NCBI GenBank assembly: GCA_001002285.1
Contig: LCLX01000004.1
Location: 10,079 to 74,078, forward strand
Origin: Microgenomates group bacterium GW2011_GWC1_46_15
GTDB lineage: Bacteria > Patescibacteria > Microgenomatia > UBA1400 > UBA12028
DNA length: 64,000 bases
Direction of reading: 5' to 3'
This document shows positions 39,460 through 48,206 of the stretch, piece after piece; positions within the stretch are counted from its first letter, which is position 1, and each line of letters opens with the position of its first letter. The notes under the pieces were generated by a model that saw nothing but the letters and a program-made list of their open reading frames with translations, was not told where the DNA came from and did no database searches. The translations under genes were made by a program, and so were the position numbers.

Positions 39460-40802
39460 TATTTCGATGAGAACATTCGTACAAGAATGCTTGAAAGCAA
39501 CTTTGGACTCACTTTCTTCCCCAACTTTTTACTTACCATGCCAATCAGGAATCCAATGACCTGTGTTTTTCCTGCTTTGTAATCCGCAACTGCTTTTGGT
39601 TGCTCTTCTAAAACCGCGGAAACGGCTGACTCTAACTCTTTTGGATCAACTTCGTCTTTTGTATATGTATTTGCCAATATTTCTAACACATGTTCCGTTT
39701 TAACCTGACGGATATCTAATTTTCTGTTGATAATCACGCTGGCAACTTGATTTGGCTCAAATCCTTTTCCTTTGGCGGCAGTAAACAATGTTTCCAGTGT
39801 TGATAAGGGGAACTCTGAACTACTGAGTAGCTGTGCAAACTCCGGTTTTATTCCCAAATCTTCGAGTTTTTTAATTTTTTCTTCTGGCAACATCGGCAGT
39901 TCTGCGCGTAGTTTTTCAACATATTTTGCATCAAACGTCATGGGTGGCAAATCAGGATCCGGAAAGTACCGATAGTCTTCTGCGTTCTCTTTTGACCGCT
40001 GAACAATTGTTGTTCTTTTTTCCTCGTTCCATCCGCGCGTTTCCTGAGCGGGGATTTTTTTATCGTTCAACAACGCATCTTGCCGTGCAATCTCAAACGT
40101 AATTGCGTGTTCAAGAAAACGAAACGAATTGATATTTTTGACTTCGACTTTGTAGTTCGGCAGAACATTTGGATCATCGGCCAAAGAAATATTAGCCTCC
40201 AACCGCATTGAGCCTTTTTCCATGTCGGCATCAGAAATTTCGAGTGTGCGGACAATTTCGTGGATTTGTTTCGCGTATGCCTTTGCATGTTCAGCAGAGT
40301 GAATATCCGGCTCAGTCACAATTTCCACTAACGGTACACCAGAACGGTTGAAATCAATCAATGACACACGCTTACCATCAATCGTCGTGTGCTGAAGTTT
40401 TCCCGTATCCTCTTCCAAATGCACGCGATGAATACGCACATCGCCAAGTTCAGTATGGACAACGCCGTTTTCGCACAACGGCTGATCGTACTGCGAAATC
40501 TGATATCCTTTCGCAAGATCAGGGTAAAAATAGTGCTTCCGGTCGAACTTACTAAACAACGCAACCTTGCATCCCAGAGCGAGCCCGAGCTTGATTGTCC
40601 ACTCAACGGCTTTTTTATTCGCCACCGGCAAACCACCAGGCATTCCTAAACACACGGGGCACGTGTATGTATTGGGCGCGGGCGCGTGGAACGGGTCGTT
40701 GGCACATCCACAAAACATTTTGGATGCCGTTTTTAACTCAACGTGAACTTCCATGCCGATGATTGGTGTACGCCTTGTGTGTTTTTGTGTTGGTTCAGCC
40801 AT
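39456..40802 (-). CDS. gatB: Asp/Glu-tRNA amidotransferase subunit B
   Basis: 448 residues. The GatB kinase/transamidation core is present: GMEVHVELKTASKMFCGC, CPVCLGMPGGLPVAN, KFDRKHYFYPDLAKGYQISQYD and DFNRSGVPLVEIV, with the C-terminal YqeY-like tail domain. With GatA and GatC it converts Glu-tRNA-Gln (and Asp-tRNA-Asn) to the amide. It starts 1 nt after gatA. Confidence 0.97.
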   Translation of the reverse strand: MAEPTQKHTRRTPIIGMEVHVELKTASKMFCGCANDPFHAPAPNTYTCPVCLGMPGGLPVANKKAVEWTIKLGLALGCKVALFSKFDRKHYFYPDLAKGYQISQYDQPLCENGVVHTELGDVRIHRVHLEEDTGKLQHTTIDGKRVSLIDFNRSGVPLVEIVTEPDIHSAEHAKAYAKQIHEIVRTLEISDADMEKGSMRLEANISLADDPNVLPNYKVEVKNINSFRFLEHAITFEIARQDALLNDKKIPAQETRGWNEEKRTTIVQRSKENAEDYRYFPDPDLPPMTFDAKYVEKLRAELPMLPEEKIKKLEDLGIKPEFAQLLSSSEFPLSTLETLFTAAKGKGFEPNQVASVIINRKLDIRQVKTEHVLEILANTYTKDEVDPKELESAVSAVLEEQPKAVADYKAGKTQVIGFLIGMVSKKLGKKVSPKLLSSILVRMFSSKY

Positions 40803-40803
40803 A

Positions 40804-42228
40804 TTATTTATCTTTCTTCAGCCACGAGTTCCAATATGTGTTCTGTTCAAATGCATAACCTGCGCGCAACACAAGCCCTTCATTCCACTGTGCCGAAACA
40901 ATGTTTAATCCAAGGTACAGATTTGTTTTTTTATCATGCCCGCACGGCACGTTTATTCCCGGTAAGCCGGTAATAGAGCTCGGTTCCTCGAGCATATCTT
41001 CCAATTCACCGAACATAGGGTTATCTTTGCTTGCGCCAAGTTTAAGCGCGTACCCTGGCGATGTTGGGGAAATCAATACGTCATACCTTGAAAACAACTG
41101 CCGGAAATTTTGGATATACAAACTACGAACTTGCTGAGCCTTCACATAGTATTTGTCCGCATATCCTTTGGATAGCGTAAATGTGCCGAGCATAATGCGA
41201 CGCTTTGCCTCGTCGCCAAAATGAGTTCGGTCATGTCCGTATCGAATACCGTCATACCGCGCTAAGTTACTGCTGACTTCTCCGCGCTGAACAACGGTGT
41301 ACACGCCGATTGCATAATCAGGGGTAAGAATGGTGTTGTCTTTGAGCGTTTGAGAAAGTGGAACGCGGTCTACTATTGCGCCAAGTGATTGCAGTACTTC
41401 AGCGGCTTGTTCAACTGCTTTTGCTGCCGGCGTTCCCACTAACTTTTCATGGTCAATGTACGCGATACCAACGCGTACACCCTTTACACCGGTTTTTAAC
41501 ATTTTTGTGAAATCCGGAACTTGCACAGGAGAAGTTGTCGCATCGTACTTGTCCTGCCCCGCAATCACGTTTAACAGTATTGCAGCATCCTCAACTGTTT
41601 TTGTAATCGGCCCAGGGCAGTCTAATGACGAACCCATCGCAACAACACCAGCACGGCTTACGCGCCCGTACGTTGGCTTGAGGCCGACAACGCCACACCA
41701 CGCCGAAGGCTGGCGGATGGAGCCGGCTGTTTCCGATCCAATTGCCGCGATGCACATGTCTGCCGCAACCGCCGCCGCACTCCCACCGCTTGAACCACCT
41801 GGCAAATGCTCTGGGTTTCGCGGATTTTTTGTTGGGCCGTAATCAGATGTTTCTGTGCTTGACCCGTGCGCCCACGCATCCATGTTTGTTTTTCCAAAGA
41901 TCACACCACCGGCTTTTTTAAGTTTAGATGTAACGGTGGACTCGTATGGAGGCATAAATCCATCGAGTACTTTTGATGATGCAGTTGTTGGCAAGCCAAC
42001 GGTCAAAAAGTTATCCTTTACTGCAATGGGAACACCGCGCAATAAAGATAATGTACCTTTTTCTGCTGATTTCTCTGCATATTTATCCTGCGCAAGATAT
42101 ATATTCAATGCTGAGTTTTTTGAGGATACCGCAGAGTTCACATCGGCATACAACGCATCCAACGTTATTTCGTTATTGTGTAGTTTCCGAATAGCATCCG
42201 TCAGTGTTAGTGTGTTGAGTGTACCCAT
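40804..42228 (-). CDS. gatA: Asp/Glu-tRNA amidotransferase subunit A (amidase)
   Basis: 474 residues. Amidase-signature enzyme that frees ammonia from glutamine for GatB. The Ser-cisSer-Lys triad is visible in VAVKDNF, GGSSGGSAAAVAA and GSETAGSIRQPS. Gene order gatC-gatA-gatB with 1-2 nt gaps makes one operon. Confidence 0.97.
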   Translation of the reverse strand: MGTLNTLTLTDAIRKLHNNEITLDALYADVNSAVSSKNSALNIYLAQDKYAEKSAEKGTLSLLRGVPIAVKDNFLTVGLPTTASSKVLDGFMPPYESTVTSKLKKAGGVIFGKTNMDAWAHGSSTETSDYGPTKNPRNPEHLPGGSSGGSAAAVAADMCIAAIGSETAGSIRQPSAWCGVVGLKPTYGRVSRAGVVAMGSSLDCPGPITKTVEDAAILLNVIAGQDKYDATTSPVQVPDFTKMLKTGVKGVRVGIAYIDHEKLVGTPAAKAVEQAAEVLQSLGAIVDRVPLSQTLKDNTILTPDYAIGVYTVVQRGEVSSNLARYDGIRYGHDRTHFGDEAKRRIMLGTFTLSKGYADKYYVKAQQVRSLYIQNFRQLFSRYDVLISPTSPGYALKLGASKDNPMFGELEDMLEEPSSITGLPGINVPCGHDKKTNLYLGLNIVSAQWNEGLVLRAGYAFEQNTYWNSWLKKDK

Positions 42229-42230
42229 TG

Positions 42231-42569
42231 TTATTCCTGATCTAAGATTTGTTCCACAACAATATATCCGTTGTGTGTATGCAGTGCATTCGCAAGCGCC
42301 TGCTCCTGCGTAAACATGCGATCGCGGTCTATACCATCATCGCGCAAGACATTTTGAAGCCCCGTCACCTGATGTGTTGGTTCAACAGTAGATGTATCAA
42401 GTTTTTTGAGTTGATCGACAACGCCTAATGTTGTGGTAAACCCGTCCGCCAGTTTTTTTTCTTCAGCACTCGTAATGGGAATGTTCGCAAGTTTGGCAAT
42501 GTGCTGAACTACCGCTGTGCTCATCACGGAAGTTTTGGTGTGTACCGGTACAGAAGATGTTTTTTTCAT
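42231..42569 (-). CDS. gatC: Asp/Glu-tRNA amidotransferase subunit C
   Basis: 112 residues from ATG 42569. GatC wraps around GatA and stabilises it. The family pattern VQHIAKLANIPITSAEEKKLA and LDTSTVEPTHQV is clear; about 15 extra N-terminal residues precede it, and ATG 42524 is an alternative start giving the usual length. TATGAT (42579-42584) and AAGGAAAAC before 42569 favour the longer form. Confidence 0.92.
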   Translation of the reverse strand: MKKTSSVPVHTKTSVMSTAVVQHIAKLANIPITSAEEKKLADGFTTTLGVVDQLKKLDTSTVEPTHQVTGLQNVLRDDGIDRDRMFTQEQALANALHTHNGYIVVEQILDQE

Positions 42570-42618
42570 GTTTTCCTTATCATATAGCAAAAACTCAATC
42601 TTGACGATTGGGCACAGT

Positions 42619-42993
42619 GTGTGGCATAAAGGAGAAATTGTTTCTGCCCTAGAAACGAGCTATGTGGGAAGACGACAACACACTCAGTACGAATTTACGT
42701 GGCGAACAAAGCGGGAAGCTTTACGTCTGGCAAGCAACCGATGTGAACTGTGCTACGAACCATTTACAAAACAAAGACCTTTTGAGGCACATCACAGGAT
42801 ACCCCTTACACTCATGCGTTATCTTCCGGAATATTGTTATGAATATATTAATTCGCTAGCGAACTGCGAAATACTTTGTCATGACTGTCATCAAATTAAG
42901 GATAGGAAGGTATTAAGGTTGAGCGCACGTGAAACTATTTTTCTCGCACAAACAGTGTTCGCAACAATCGGAGTAGGTATTTATGTTGACTAG
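42619..42993 (+). CDS. HNH-type endonuclease domain protein
   Basis: About 124 residues if GTG 42619 is used; the true start is unclear. The HNH fold is shown by two zinc-type cysteine pairs (CELCYEPF and CEILCHDC) around FEAHHRIPL, the H/N metal site. The C-terminal part is a short helix. HNH proteins of this size cut DNA, but some are repair or unknown factors. No restriction partner is near. It diverges from gatC; AAAGGAG is at 42629-42634, close to an ATT codon at 42637. Confidence 0.75.
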   Translation: MWHKGEIVSALETSYVGRRQHTQYEFTWRTKREALRLASNRCELCYEPFTKQRPFEAHHRIPLTLMRYLPEYCYEYINSLANCEILCHDCHQIKDRKVLRLSARETIFLAQTVFATIGVGIYVD

Positions 42994-43005
42994 TCGAAAA
43001 AAATC

Positions 43006-43917
43006 TTAAGTTTCTCCGCGTAACGCCTTAATGCGTTCTGCGATCGGTGGGTGGGTGTTAAACATATTCGCGAACCATCCCACCGCGGACTCCTGGTTTT
43101 TTAATGGATTGGTAATGTATAAATGTGCTGTTGCTTTATTCGCTGCCTCTAACGGTTCGGTATCTTTATTCAGCTTTTGTAATGCGCTAATCAACCCATT
43201 TGGATATTTGGTAAGTGCTGTGCCAGAAGCGTCCGCCAAAAACTCCCTCCGTCTCGAGATTGCCAACTGGATAAGCTGGGCAATCAACGGAGAAAGCATG
43301 GCCAGCACGATTCCAATGACGAAAAATACGGTCTGGAGCTGACCGCCATTATCGTTATTGCGATTTTTTCCTCCACCCCAGTACGACATGCGTAAAAACC
43401 AGTCTGCTAAAAGTGCGATAAGTCCAACCAAAACCGATACAATAGACATGAGACGAATATCGTAGTTGCGGATATGTGAAAGTTCGTGCGCAATCACACC
43501 TTCCAGTTCCGTCCGATTCATCCGGTTCAACAGCCCCGTTGTGGCGCAAATGACTGCGTGCTGGGGATCGCGCCCCGTTGCAAACGCGTTCATCGCGGTA
43601 TCCTCAATCACATACAATCTTGGTTTTGGAAGGCGGGCGGCCATCGCAAGGTTTTCGGTAACGGTATAGAACTTAAAATCTTTTTTGCGTGAAGCTGGGC
43701 GCGCACCGGAAAGGCCTAAAATAATGGAGTCGGACGTGTAGTAACTCAAAAAACTGCCGATGCCGGAAAAAATCAGCGCAAACCCAACCATGTCTAATCC
43801 ATATCCCATCCCTCGGGCGAACACGTACACCACCCCGGTAATGAACACGACAAACGCCACCATAATAAAGGCGCTCATTCGCTTGTTTCTGGAAACATTC
43901 TCGTACATGTTCACCAT
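43006..43917 (-). CDS. htpX: Membrane zinc metalloprotease HtpX
   Basis: 303 residues. It degrades damaged membrane proteins. Two membrane segments near the N-terminus, the zinc motif GVIAHELSHIRNYDIR (HExxH, about 139-143) and a second pair of membrane segments are present. The third ligand is the glutamate in REFLADA. It follows lemA by 22 nt, a common pairing. ATG 43908 is an alternative start. Confidence 0.93.
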   Translation of the reverse strand: MVNMYENVSRNKRMSAFIMVAFVVFITGVVYVFARGMGYGLDMVGFALIFSGIGSFLSYYTSDSIILGLSGARPASRKKDFKFYTVTENLAMAARLPKPRLYVIEDTAMNAFATGRDPQHAVICATTGLLNRMNRTELEGVIAHELSHIRNYDIRLMSIVSVLVGLIALLADWFLRMSYWGGGKNRNNDNGGQLQTVFFVIGIVLAMLSPLIAQLIQLAISRRREFLADASGTALTKYPNGLISALQKLNKDTEPLEAANKATAHLYITNPLKNQESAVGWFANMFNTHPPIAERIKALRGET

Positions 43918-43939
43918 ATAAACATGGGGCTCGATAAAA

Positions 43940-44527
43940 TTAGAGTGAAACCTTTGTGTCTTTCATTTCGTCATCCGAAACTTCAAGATGTGAGCCAGAC
44001 ATCGGTGTTTCAATACCTTTTTCTGACTTGAACCCAAACAGATTTGCTACGAGTGAACTCGGGAACGTCATAAGCTTCATGTTATAGTCCTGCGTGAGAT
44101 CAATAACGGTTCTCCTGCTGTACATGAGTTTGTCTGCTGTATCCCGCAGTTCATCCATAAACGACGCAACCGTTTCGTTTGCCTTAAGTTGCGGATTGCT
44201 TTCCACAACAATCTGAATTTTTGGAAGCATGTCTTGAATTGCCCGCGCAGCTTTTTCTGCAGAAGCAGCAGAGCCGGACTTTGTAGCCGCTGCAACTTGC
44301 TGTCGTGCCTTAGTGAGCATTTCAAAAATACCTTTTTCGTGTTTGAGATATCCTTTTACCGAAGCTTCAAGATTTGGGATAAGGCTGGTCTGCCTCTTGA
44401 GTTGATTGCCGATTTCCTGAATTGCCGCGGTAATCTGCGTTTTGAGCACCTGAAGTGCGTTATACACCCCGATGATATAGAGCAAAACGATAGCTCCGAC
44501 GATGATAAGCACTGTTGAAATATTCAT
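43940..44527 (-). CDS. lemA: LemA family protein
   Basis: 195 residues. One N-terminal membrane helix (about 4-22), then a long helical bundle with the family core LVANLFGFK and YNMKLMTFPSS. LemA proteins are extracytoplasmic helical proteins, often with HtpX or TPM proteins in membrane quality control. Their exact role is unknown. Confidence 0.92.
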   Translation of the reverse strand: MNISTVLIIVGAIVLLYIIGVYNALQVLKTQITAAIQEIGNQLKRQTSLIPNLEASVKGYLKHEKGIFEMLTKARQQVAAATKSGSAASAEKAARAIQDMLPKIQIVVESNPQLKANETVASFMDELRDTADKLMYSRRTVIDLTQDYNMKLMTFPSSLVANLFGFKSEKGIETPMSGSHLEVSDDEMKDTKVSL

Positions 44528-44601
44528 GCGGCCTCCTTATGTAGAATACTTTCAATAGTATCACTTCATAGAGCTTTCTGCAAAAGATCAATAGAAAATA
44601 C

Positions 44602-44607
44602 TATAAT
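44602..44607 (+). promoter_or_regulatory. -10 box of the C45 hydrolase gene (leaderless type)
   Basis: Perfect TATAAT, 6 nt before ATG 44614. Confidence 0.55.
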
Positions 44608-44613
44608 GGTCCT

Positions 44614-45624
44614 ATGTCAAAATCTTTTCCTTTCATCGAAGTTTCTGGAACATATAAAGATGTTGGGAATGCTATTGGCACCACATTCAGCAATAGTATC
44701 AAACAGAAAATTGAACACAGAAGAAAATCTATTTCACATTACGAAAATTATTTACGACAAACAAAGCCCTATTATGACGTTACCAAACAGTATTTCCCCC
44801 ATCTCATTGAAGAAATGGAAGCGATCGCTTTTTCTGCGAGTGTATCAAAGGAAGAATATTTCTTTATCAATAATCGAGAAGTCTATGACGTGTCCGAAGA
44901 TCAGGATAAGCGACACGCAGTAAACACAGACCATTGCACAATTGCAGTTAGTTTTGGAAGAAATGGGGCGGTAGTTGGTCATAACGAAGATTGGTCTTTG
45001 GACGCTATGGATGAGCTATATGTCATGAAAGCGACCATTGGAAAAACCACATGTTTAGGTTTGCATTACGCAACTGCTGTTCCGGGAGTTTCTGCCGCAT
45101 GTAATAATTGGGGCTTAGTTCAGTGTATTAACGATCTTTATCAAACAAATCAAGTCGGTGTGCCAAAAAACTTTTTGGCCAGAGCAGTTTTAGAATGTAC
45201 GTCTTTAGATGAGGCTGAACATATCATACGTAAAACTCCAAAGGCTTCAGGTTTTAATCATGTCTTAGTTCAGAATCAAGAAGTTAGAAATGTTGAAATT
45301 GCCGGAAGCAAAATAGCGGTCAATCGAGTTGTTGGCGATCCGTACGTCCACACAAATCATTATCTGTCTTCAGAAATGAAGGAGTTGGAAAAGTTTCATA
45401 CGAAAAGTTCTGAGGCTCGATACAAAAGGACGAATGAACTTGTTGAAAATGGTATGACAAAAGGGGATATGGCTTTGTTGCTTTCTGATACCCAAAATCA
45501 GGAATTTCCCATTTGTAGATCAAATGAAACGATTGGTTCTTTGGTCTTGCTTCCTCAAAAACAAGAGGTCTGGATGTGTTATGGTCATCCCTGTGCCGGA
45601 GAGTACACAAAATACTTGCTATAA
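44614..45624 (+). CDS. C45-family Ntn hydrolase (acyltransferase/amidohydrolase-like)
   Basis: 336 residues. Matches the C45 peptidase/acyl-coenzyme A:6-aminopenicillanate acyltransferase-like family: nucleophile cysteine in VNTDHCTIAV (C108), exposed by autocleavage in the family, and GHNEDW (122-127) contributing the oxyanion and amide-binding residues. No signal peptide, so it should act inside the cell. Related enzymes hydrolyse amides such as penicillin V, acyl-homoserine lactones and bile salts; the substrate here is unknown. Confidence 0.82.
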   Translation: MSKSFPFIEVSGTYKDVGNAIGTTFSNSIKQKIEHRRKSISHYENYLRQTKPYYDVTKQYFPHLIEEMEAIAFSASVSKEEYFFINNREVYDVSEDQDKRHAVNTDHCTIAVSFGRNGAVVGHNEDWSLDAMDELYVMKATIGKTTCLGLHYATAVPGVSAACNNWGLVQCINDLYQTNQVGVPKNFLARAVLECTSLDEAEHIIRKTPKASGFNHVLVQNQEVRNVEIAGSKIAVNRVVGDPYVHTNHYLSSEMKELEKFHTKSSEARYKRTNELVENGMTKGDMALLLSDTQNQEFPICRSNETIGSLVLLPQKQEVWMCYGHPCAGEYTKYLL

Positions 45625-45675
45625 GTACATCTCATTGACTCATCAATATATTGTGATATACAATACGACGCACGT

Positions 45676-45987
45676 ATGGCAATGCCAGAAACAGGACCCA
45701 CCACAGAAGAGCTTGTTTTAAAACTGGGCACACGATTTGATGTACGAACTGCGGAAGAAGTTGCTTGTTTAAAACCAGATCCTGGATATTCCTACTTTAT
45801 CGTATATGAACAAAAGGGGGCACATTACCATGAGCTTGTGGTTTTGGATGGGAGCTTACGCAGGGCCACAACGTGGTATGGCGTTATGGAAAAATGTAGG
45901 CAGTTAAGGATTACTGGGGTTTTTAAAATTTCAACAAGCGATCTTAGAGCCGCTCTTCCTCCAAGAAACTTGCATGAGAGCGTGTAG
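45676..45987 (+). CDS. Unassigned small protein
   Basis: 103 residues. TACAAT lies about 11 nt before ATG 45676. Mixed helix/strand composition, with paired strands (GYSYFIVYEQKGAHYHELVVL) in the middle and a helical end (ISTSDLRAALPP). No family recognised. It lies just upstream of tRNA-Asp and ends 70 nt before it. Confidence 0.55.
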   Translation: MAMPETGPTTEELVLKLGTRFDVRTAEEVACLKPDPGYSYFIVYEQKGAHYHELVVLDGSLRRATTWYGVMEKCRQLRITGVFKISTSDLRAALPPRNLHESV

Positions 45988-46016
45988 TGATACGTAGTTG
46001 TTTTAATGTTTTTCCC

Positions 46017-46045
46017 TTGCCCCCGCTTCTTCCTCTTGGTACAAT
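46017..46045 (+). promoter_or_regulatory. Promoter of tRNA-Asp
   Basis: TTGCCC (46017-46022), 17-nt spacer, TACAAT (46040-46045). The tRNA begins 12 nt after the -10 box. Confidence 0.65.
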
Positions 46046-46057
46046 ACGTCTGAATCT

Positions 46058-46133
46058 GGGCCCGTGGTGTAGTGGTTAACATGTCTCCCTGTCACGGAGA
46101 AGATCGTCGGTTCGAATCCGATCGGGCTCGCCA
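46058..46133 (+). tRNA. tRNA-Asp (GUC)
   Basis: Acceptor GGGCCCG/CGGGCTC, anticodon loop CTGTCAC giving GUC, discriminator G, and CCA encoded (46131-46133). Unlike the tRNA-Glu, -Lys, -Thr, -Gly and -Val genes here, it carries CCA in the DNA. A LysM gene starts 16 nt later. Confidence 0.94.
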
Positions 46134-46149
46134 AGTGAACGAAGTGAAC

Positions 46150-46785
46150 ATGGCGAGTACCCTTGAGTTACTCGCGAATATTATGAAAAAGCAAAAAATC
46201 GAAGAGCAAGAACACTCCATCCGACGCATGCTTGTGCGCATTCGGTCAAACGAAACCCTCATGAGCGCCATTTTGGGCAGCCTGTTCTTTGTCATGTTGG
46301 CGCTTGTTTTGTCTGGTTTGTCGCGAAGTATCGGTGCACAACTCCATGATTTTTATTCAAAAAGCATTCTCGAAAAGTTTCAACCGGAAGTATTGAAATC
46401 TTTACCGACAACAGTCCGGCTCAATGCGTTGCCCCTGCGGTACATCGTCCAAAAAGGCGACTCAACATGGAAAATTGCCGAAGCATTTTATGGTTCCCCG
46501 TATAACTACATTGATGTTGAAAAAGAAAATAATCTTGTCCCCGATCAGCAGTTGATTGAGGGAACTGTCCTGATGATTCCAAAGGCGGCAGTGCGGCCTC
46601 AACCAGTTGGGGATAAAAATCAGCTCAAAACCTACCGGACGACAGCAAGCGATACGTTGTGGAAACTTGCCCAACGTTTTTACAACAACGGATACGCTTG
46701 GACGAAAATTTATGATGCAAATAAAAAGATGATTAAAAATCCGAACGTTCTGGAGACAGGGACACTCCTCGTGATTCCGCAATAG
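46150..46785 (+). CDS. LysM-domain membrane protein
   Basis: 211 residues from ATG 46150; no ribosome site is seen, and ATG 46183 is an alternative. A cytoplasmic charged start is followed by one membrane segment (about 36-55) and two LysM domains (RYIVQKGDSTWKIAEAFYG, about 97-140; TYRTTASDTLWKLAQRFYN, about 160-210), which bind peptidoglycan glycan strands. It likely sits on the outer face of the membrane at the wall. It may be expressed by readthrough from tRNA-Asp. Confidence 0.88.
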   Translation: MASTLELLANIMKKQKIEEQEHSIRRMLVRIRSNETLMSAILGSLFFVMLALVLSGLSRSIGAQLHDFYSKSILEKFQPEVLKSLPTTVRLNALPLRYIVQKGDSTWKIAEAFYGSPYNYIDVEKENNLVPDQQLIEGTVLMIPKAAVRPQPVGDKNQLKTYRTTASDTLWKLAQRFYNNGYAWTKIYDANKKMIKNPNVLETGTLLVIPQ

Positions 46786-46832
46786 AGTTGGTATGATATG
46801 CCTGTGCGACAAAGGTATGCTGGAAGAAACGC

Positions 46833-46903
46833 GCGGGTGTGGTTCAATGGCAGAATGATTCCTTCCCAAGGAATAGACGGGGGTTCGATTCCCCTCACCC
46901 GCT
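46833..46903 (+). tRNA. tRNA-Gly (CCC)
   Basis: Acceptor GCGGGTG/CACCCGC, anticodon stem ATTCC/GGAAT with loop TTCCCAA giving CCC. Discriminator U, CCA not encoded. TATGAT upstream (about 46791) may be its promoter. Confidence 0.92.
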
Positions 46904-46917
46904 CAAAATGCATGCAT

Positions 46918-48147
46918 CTACACAATCTCAAACGACGGAAGCGGAAAGATAAAATGCCCGCCCGAGTTTAAATATTTTTTTTCGCGTTTCAGAAACTCAT
47001 CCTTGAAAAACCAAGGAAGAACGAGCATGTAGTCAGGTTGTTTCTTTCGGGCTTGTTCTTCAGAAATAATAGGAATATTTAACGAAGCGATTCTCTTTCC
47101 CCATTTTTCGGGGTTTCGCTCAACGGCTGCGATAAATAACGTATTGTTGAGTCCGAAATATTGAAGAAGTGTGTTTCCGCGGGTTGACGCGCCGTACACA
47201 AAAACAGTTTTCCCCTTTTTTACCACACGCTGAATAAACGCTTTCAGCTTCTTTTTGTTTTTCTTCACTTGTTTTGCAAACACATCGTATGGTTTTTTTG
47301 TGTTGAGTTTTAGTTTATCTTCCTGTTGTAATAAGCGTTTAACCGAGTTATTGATTTTTCTTTTTCCCATACACGCAATATATGTCCTAAAACTTCCCCC
47401 ATTCATTGGACTTTTTTCAACGTGGAAAACTTCCAAATGATGTCTCGCCAAAAGATGATGAAGAGAATGAAGCGAGTAATATTCGAGGTGTTCGTGCACA
47501 ATGTTGTCAAATGCGTGAAGTTCCAGCATTGATTTTAAGTAGTTTTGTTGGATAACAAACACACCATTTTCATCGAGAATCTTGGTAATGTCGGAGAGAA
47601 ACGTGTTGGGATCATCCATGTCGTAGAAACAGGAAATAGCGGTAATAATGTTCGCTTTTTTCTTCCCCAAAGATTTTTTATATGCCCTGTAGGTAAAAAA
47701 ATCATTGATAACAATATTAGCGTGGCGTTTTGCCTCTTTAGAGAGCTTTTTAATAGGTTCTATAGCAACCCGCGTTACCGATGATGGATAGTTTTGCAAC
47801 AACGTTCCATCGTTTGCTCCAATATCAACCGCAAGAATTTTTCCTTTTTTCTTCTTCAGTGCTTTTAGTGCTTTCTGAACAATGTCTTTGAGTTCCATCT
47901 GCATCGTTTTATTAACGCCAGACTTGTACCCATAGTTATCGGTGTACAGCACCGACGGCGGTGTTGTGTGTTTAAGTTGTACAAGATGACAGTTTGAGCA
48001 CAAAACAAGGGTGAGTGGGTATGCCGCTGGTTTTCTTGCCGTAGTATGGAACTCCGATAAATAAATGTTCCCCAACGACAAAATCGTTGATAATGTTTTT
48101 CCACCGCATGAACGGCACATTTTTTGTATTGTCGCGGGTCGAGTCAT
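46918..48147 (-). CDS. SAM-dependent methyltransferase with zinc-binding N-domain (C-methyltransferase type)
   Basis: 409 residues from ATG 48147. N-terminal zinc-ribbon-like part (CRSCGG and CSNCHLVQLKHTTPP), a class I methyltransferase core with AVDIGANDGTLLQNYP (about 100-115) and a C-terminal domain with VYGASTRGNTLLQYFG (about 305-320). This architecture is that of sugar C-methyltransferases acting on nucleotide sugars. It is the first gene of the glycan locus and would modify a sugar before transfer. Confidence 0.85.
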   Translation of the reverse strand: MTRPATIQKMCRSCGGKTLSTILSLGNIYLSEFHTTARKPAAYPLTLVLCSNCHLVQLKHTTPPSVLYTDNYGYKSGVNKTMQMELKDIVQKALKALKKKKGKILAVDIGANDGTLLQNYPSSVTRVAIEPIKKLSKEAKRHANIVINDFFTYRAYKKSLGKKKANIITAISCFYDMDDPNTFLSDITKILDENGVFVIQQNYLKSMLELHAFDNIVHEHLEYYSLHSLHHLLARHHLEVFHVEKSPMNGGSFRTYIACMGKRKINNSVKRLLQQEDKLKLNTKKPYDVFAKQVKKNKKKLKAFIQRVVKKGKTVFVYGASTRGNTLLQYFGLNNTLFIAAVERNPEKWGKRIASLNIPIISEEQARKKQPDYMLVLPWFFKDEFLKREKKYLNSGGHFIFPLPSFEIV

Positions 48148-48193
48148 TTGATGTATCAATTCTTTTCTAATAATGATCGGGCAAAAGTCATGA

Positions 48194-48199
48194 TATCAT
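48194..48199 (+). promoter_or_regulatory. -10 box of the GT4 gene (leaderless type)
   Basis: TATCAT, 7 nt before ATG 48207. Confidence 0.45.
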
Positions 48200-48206
48200 A
48201 CTTGGT

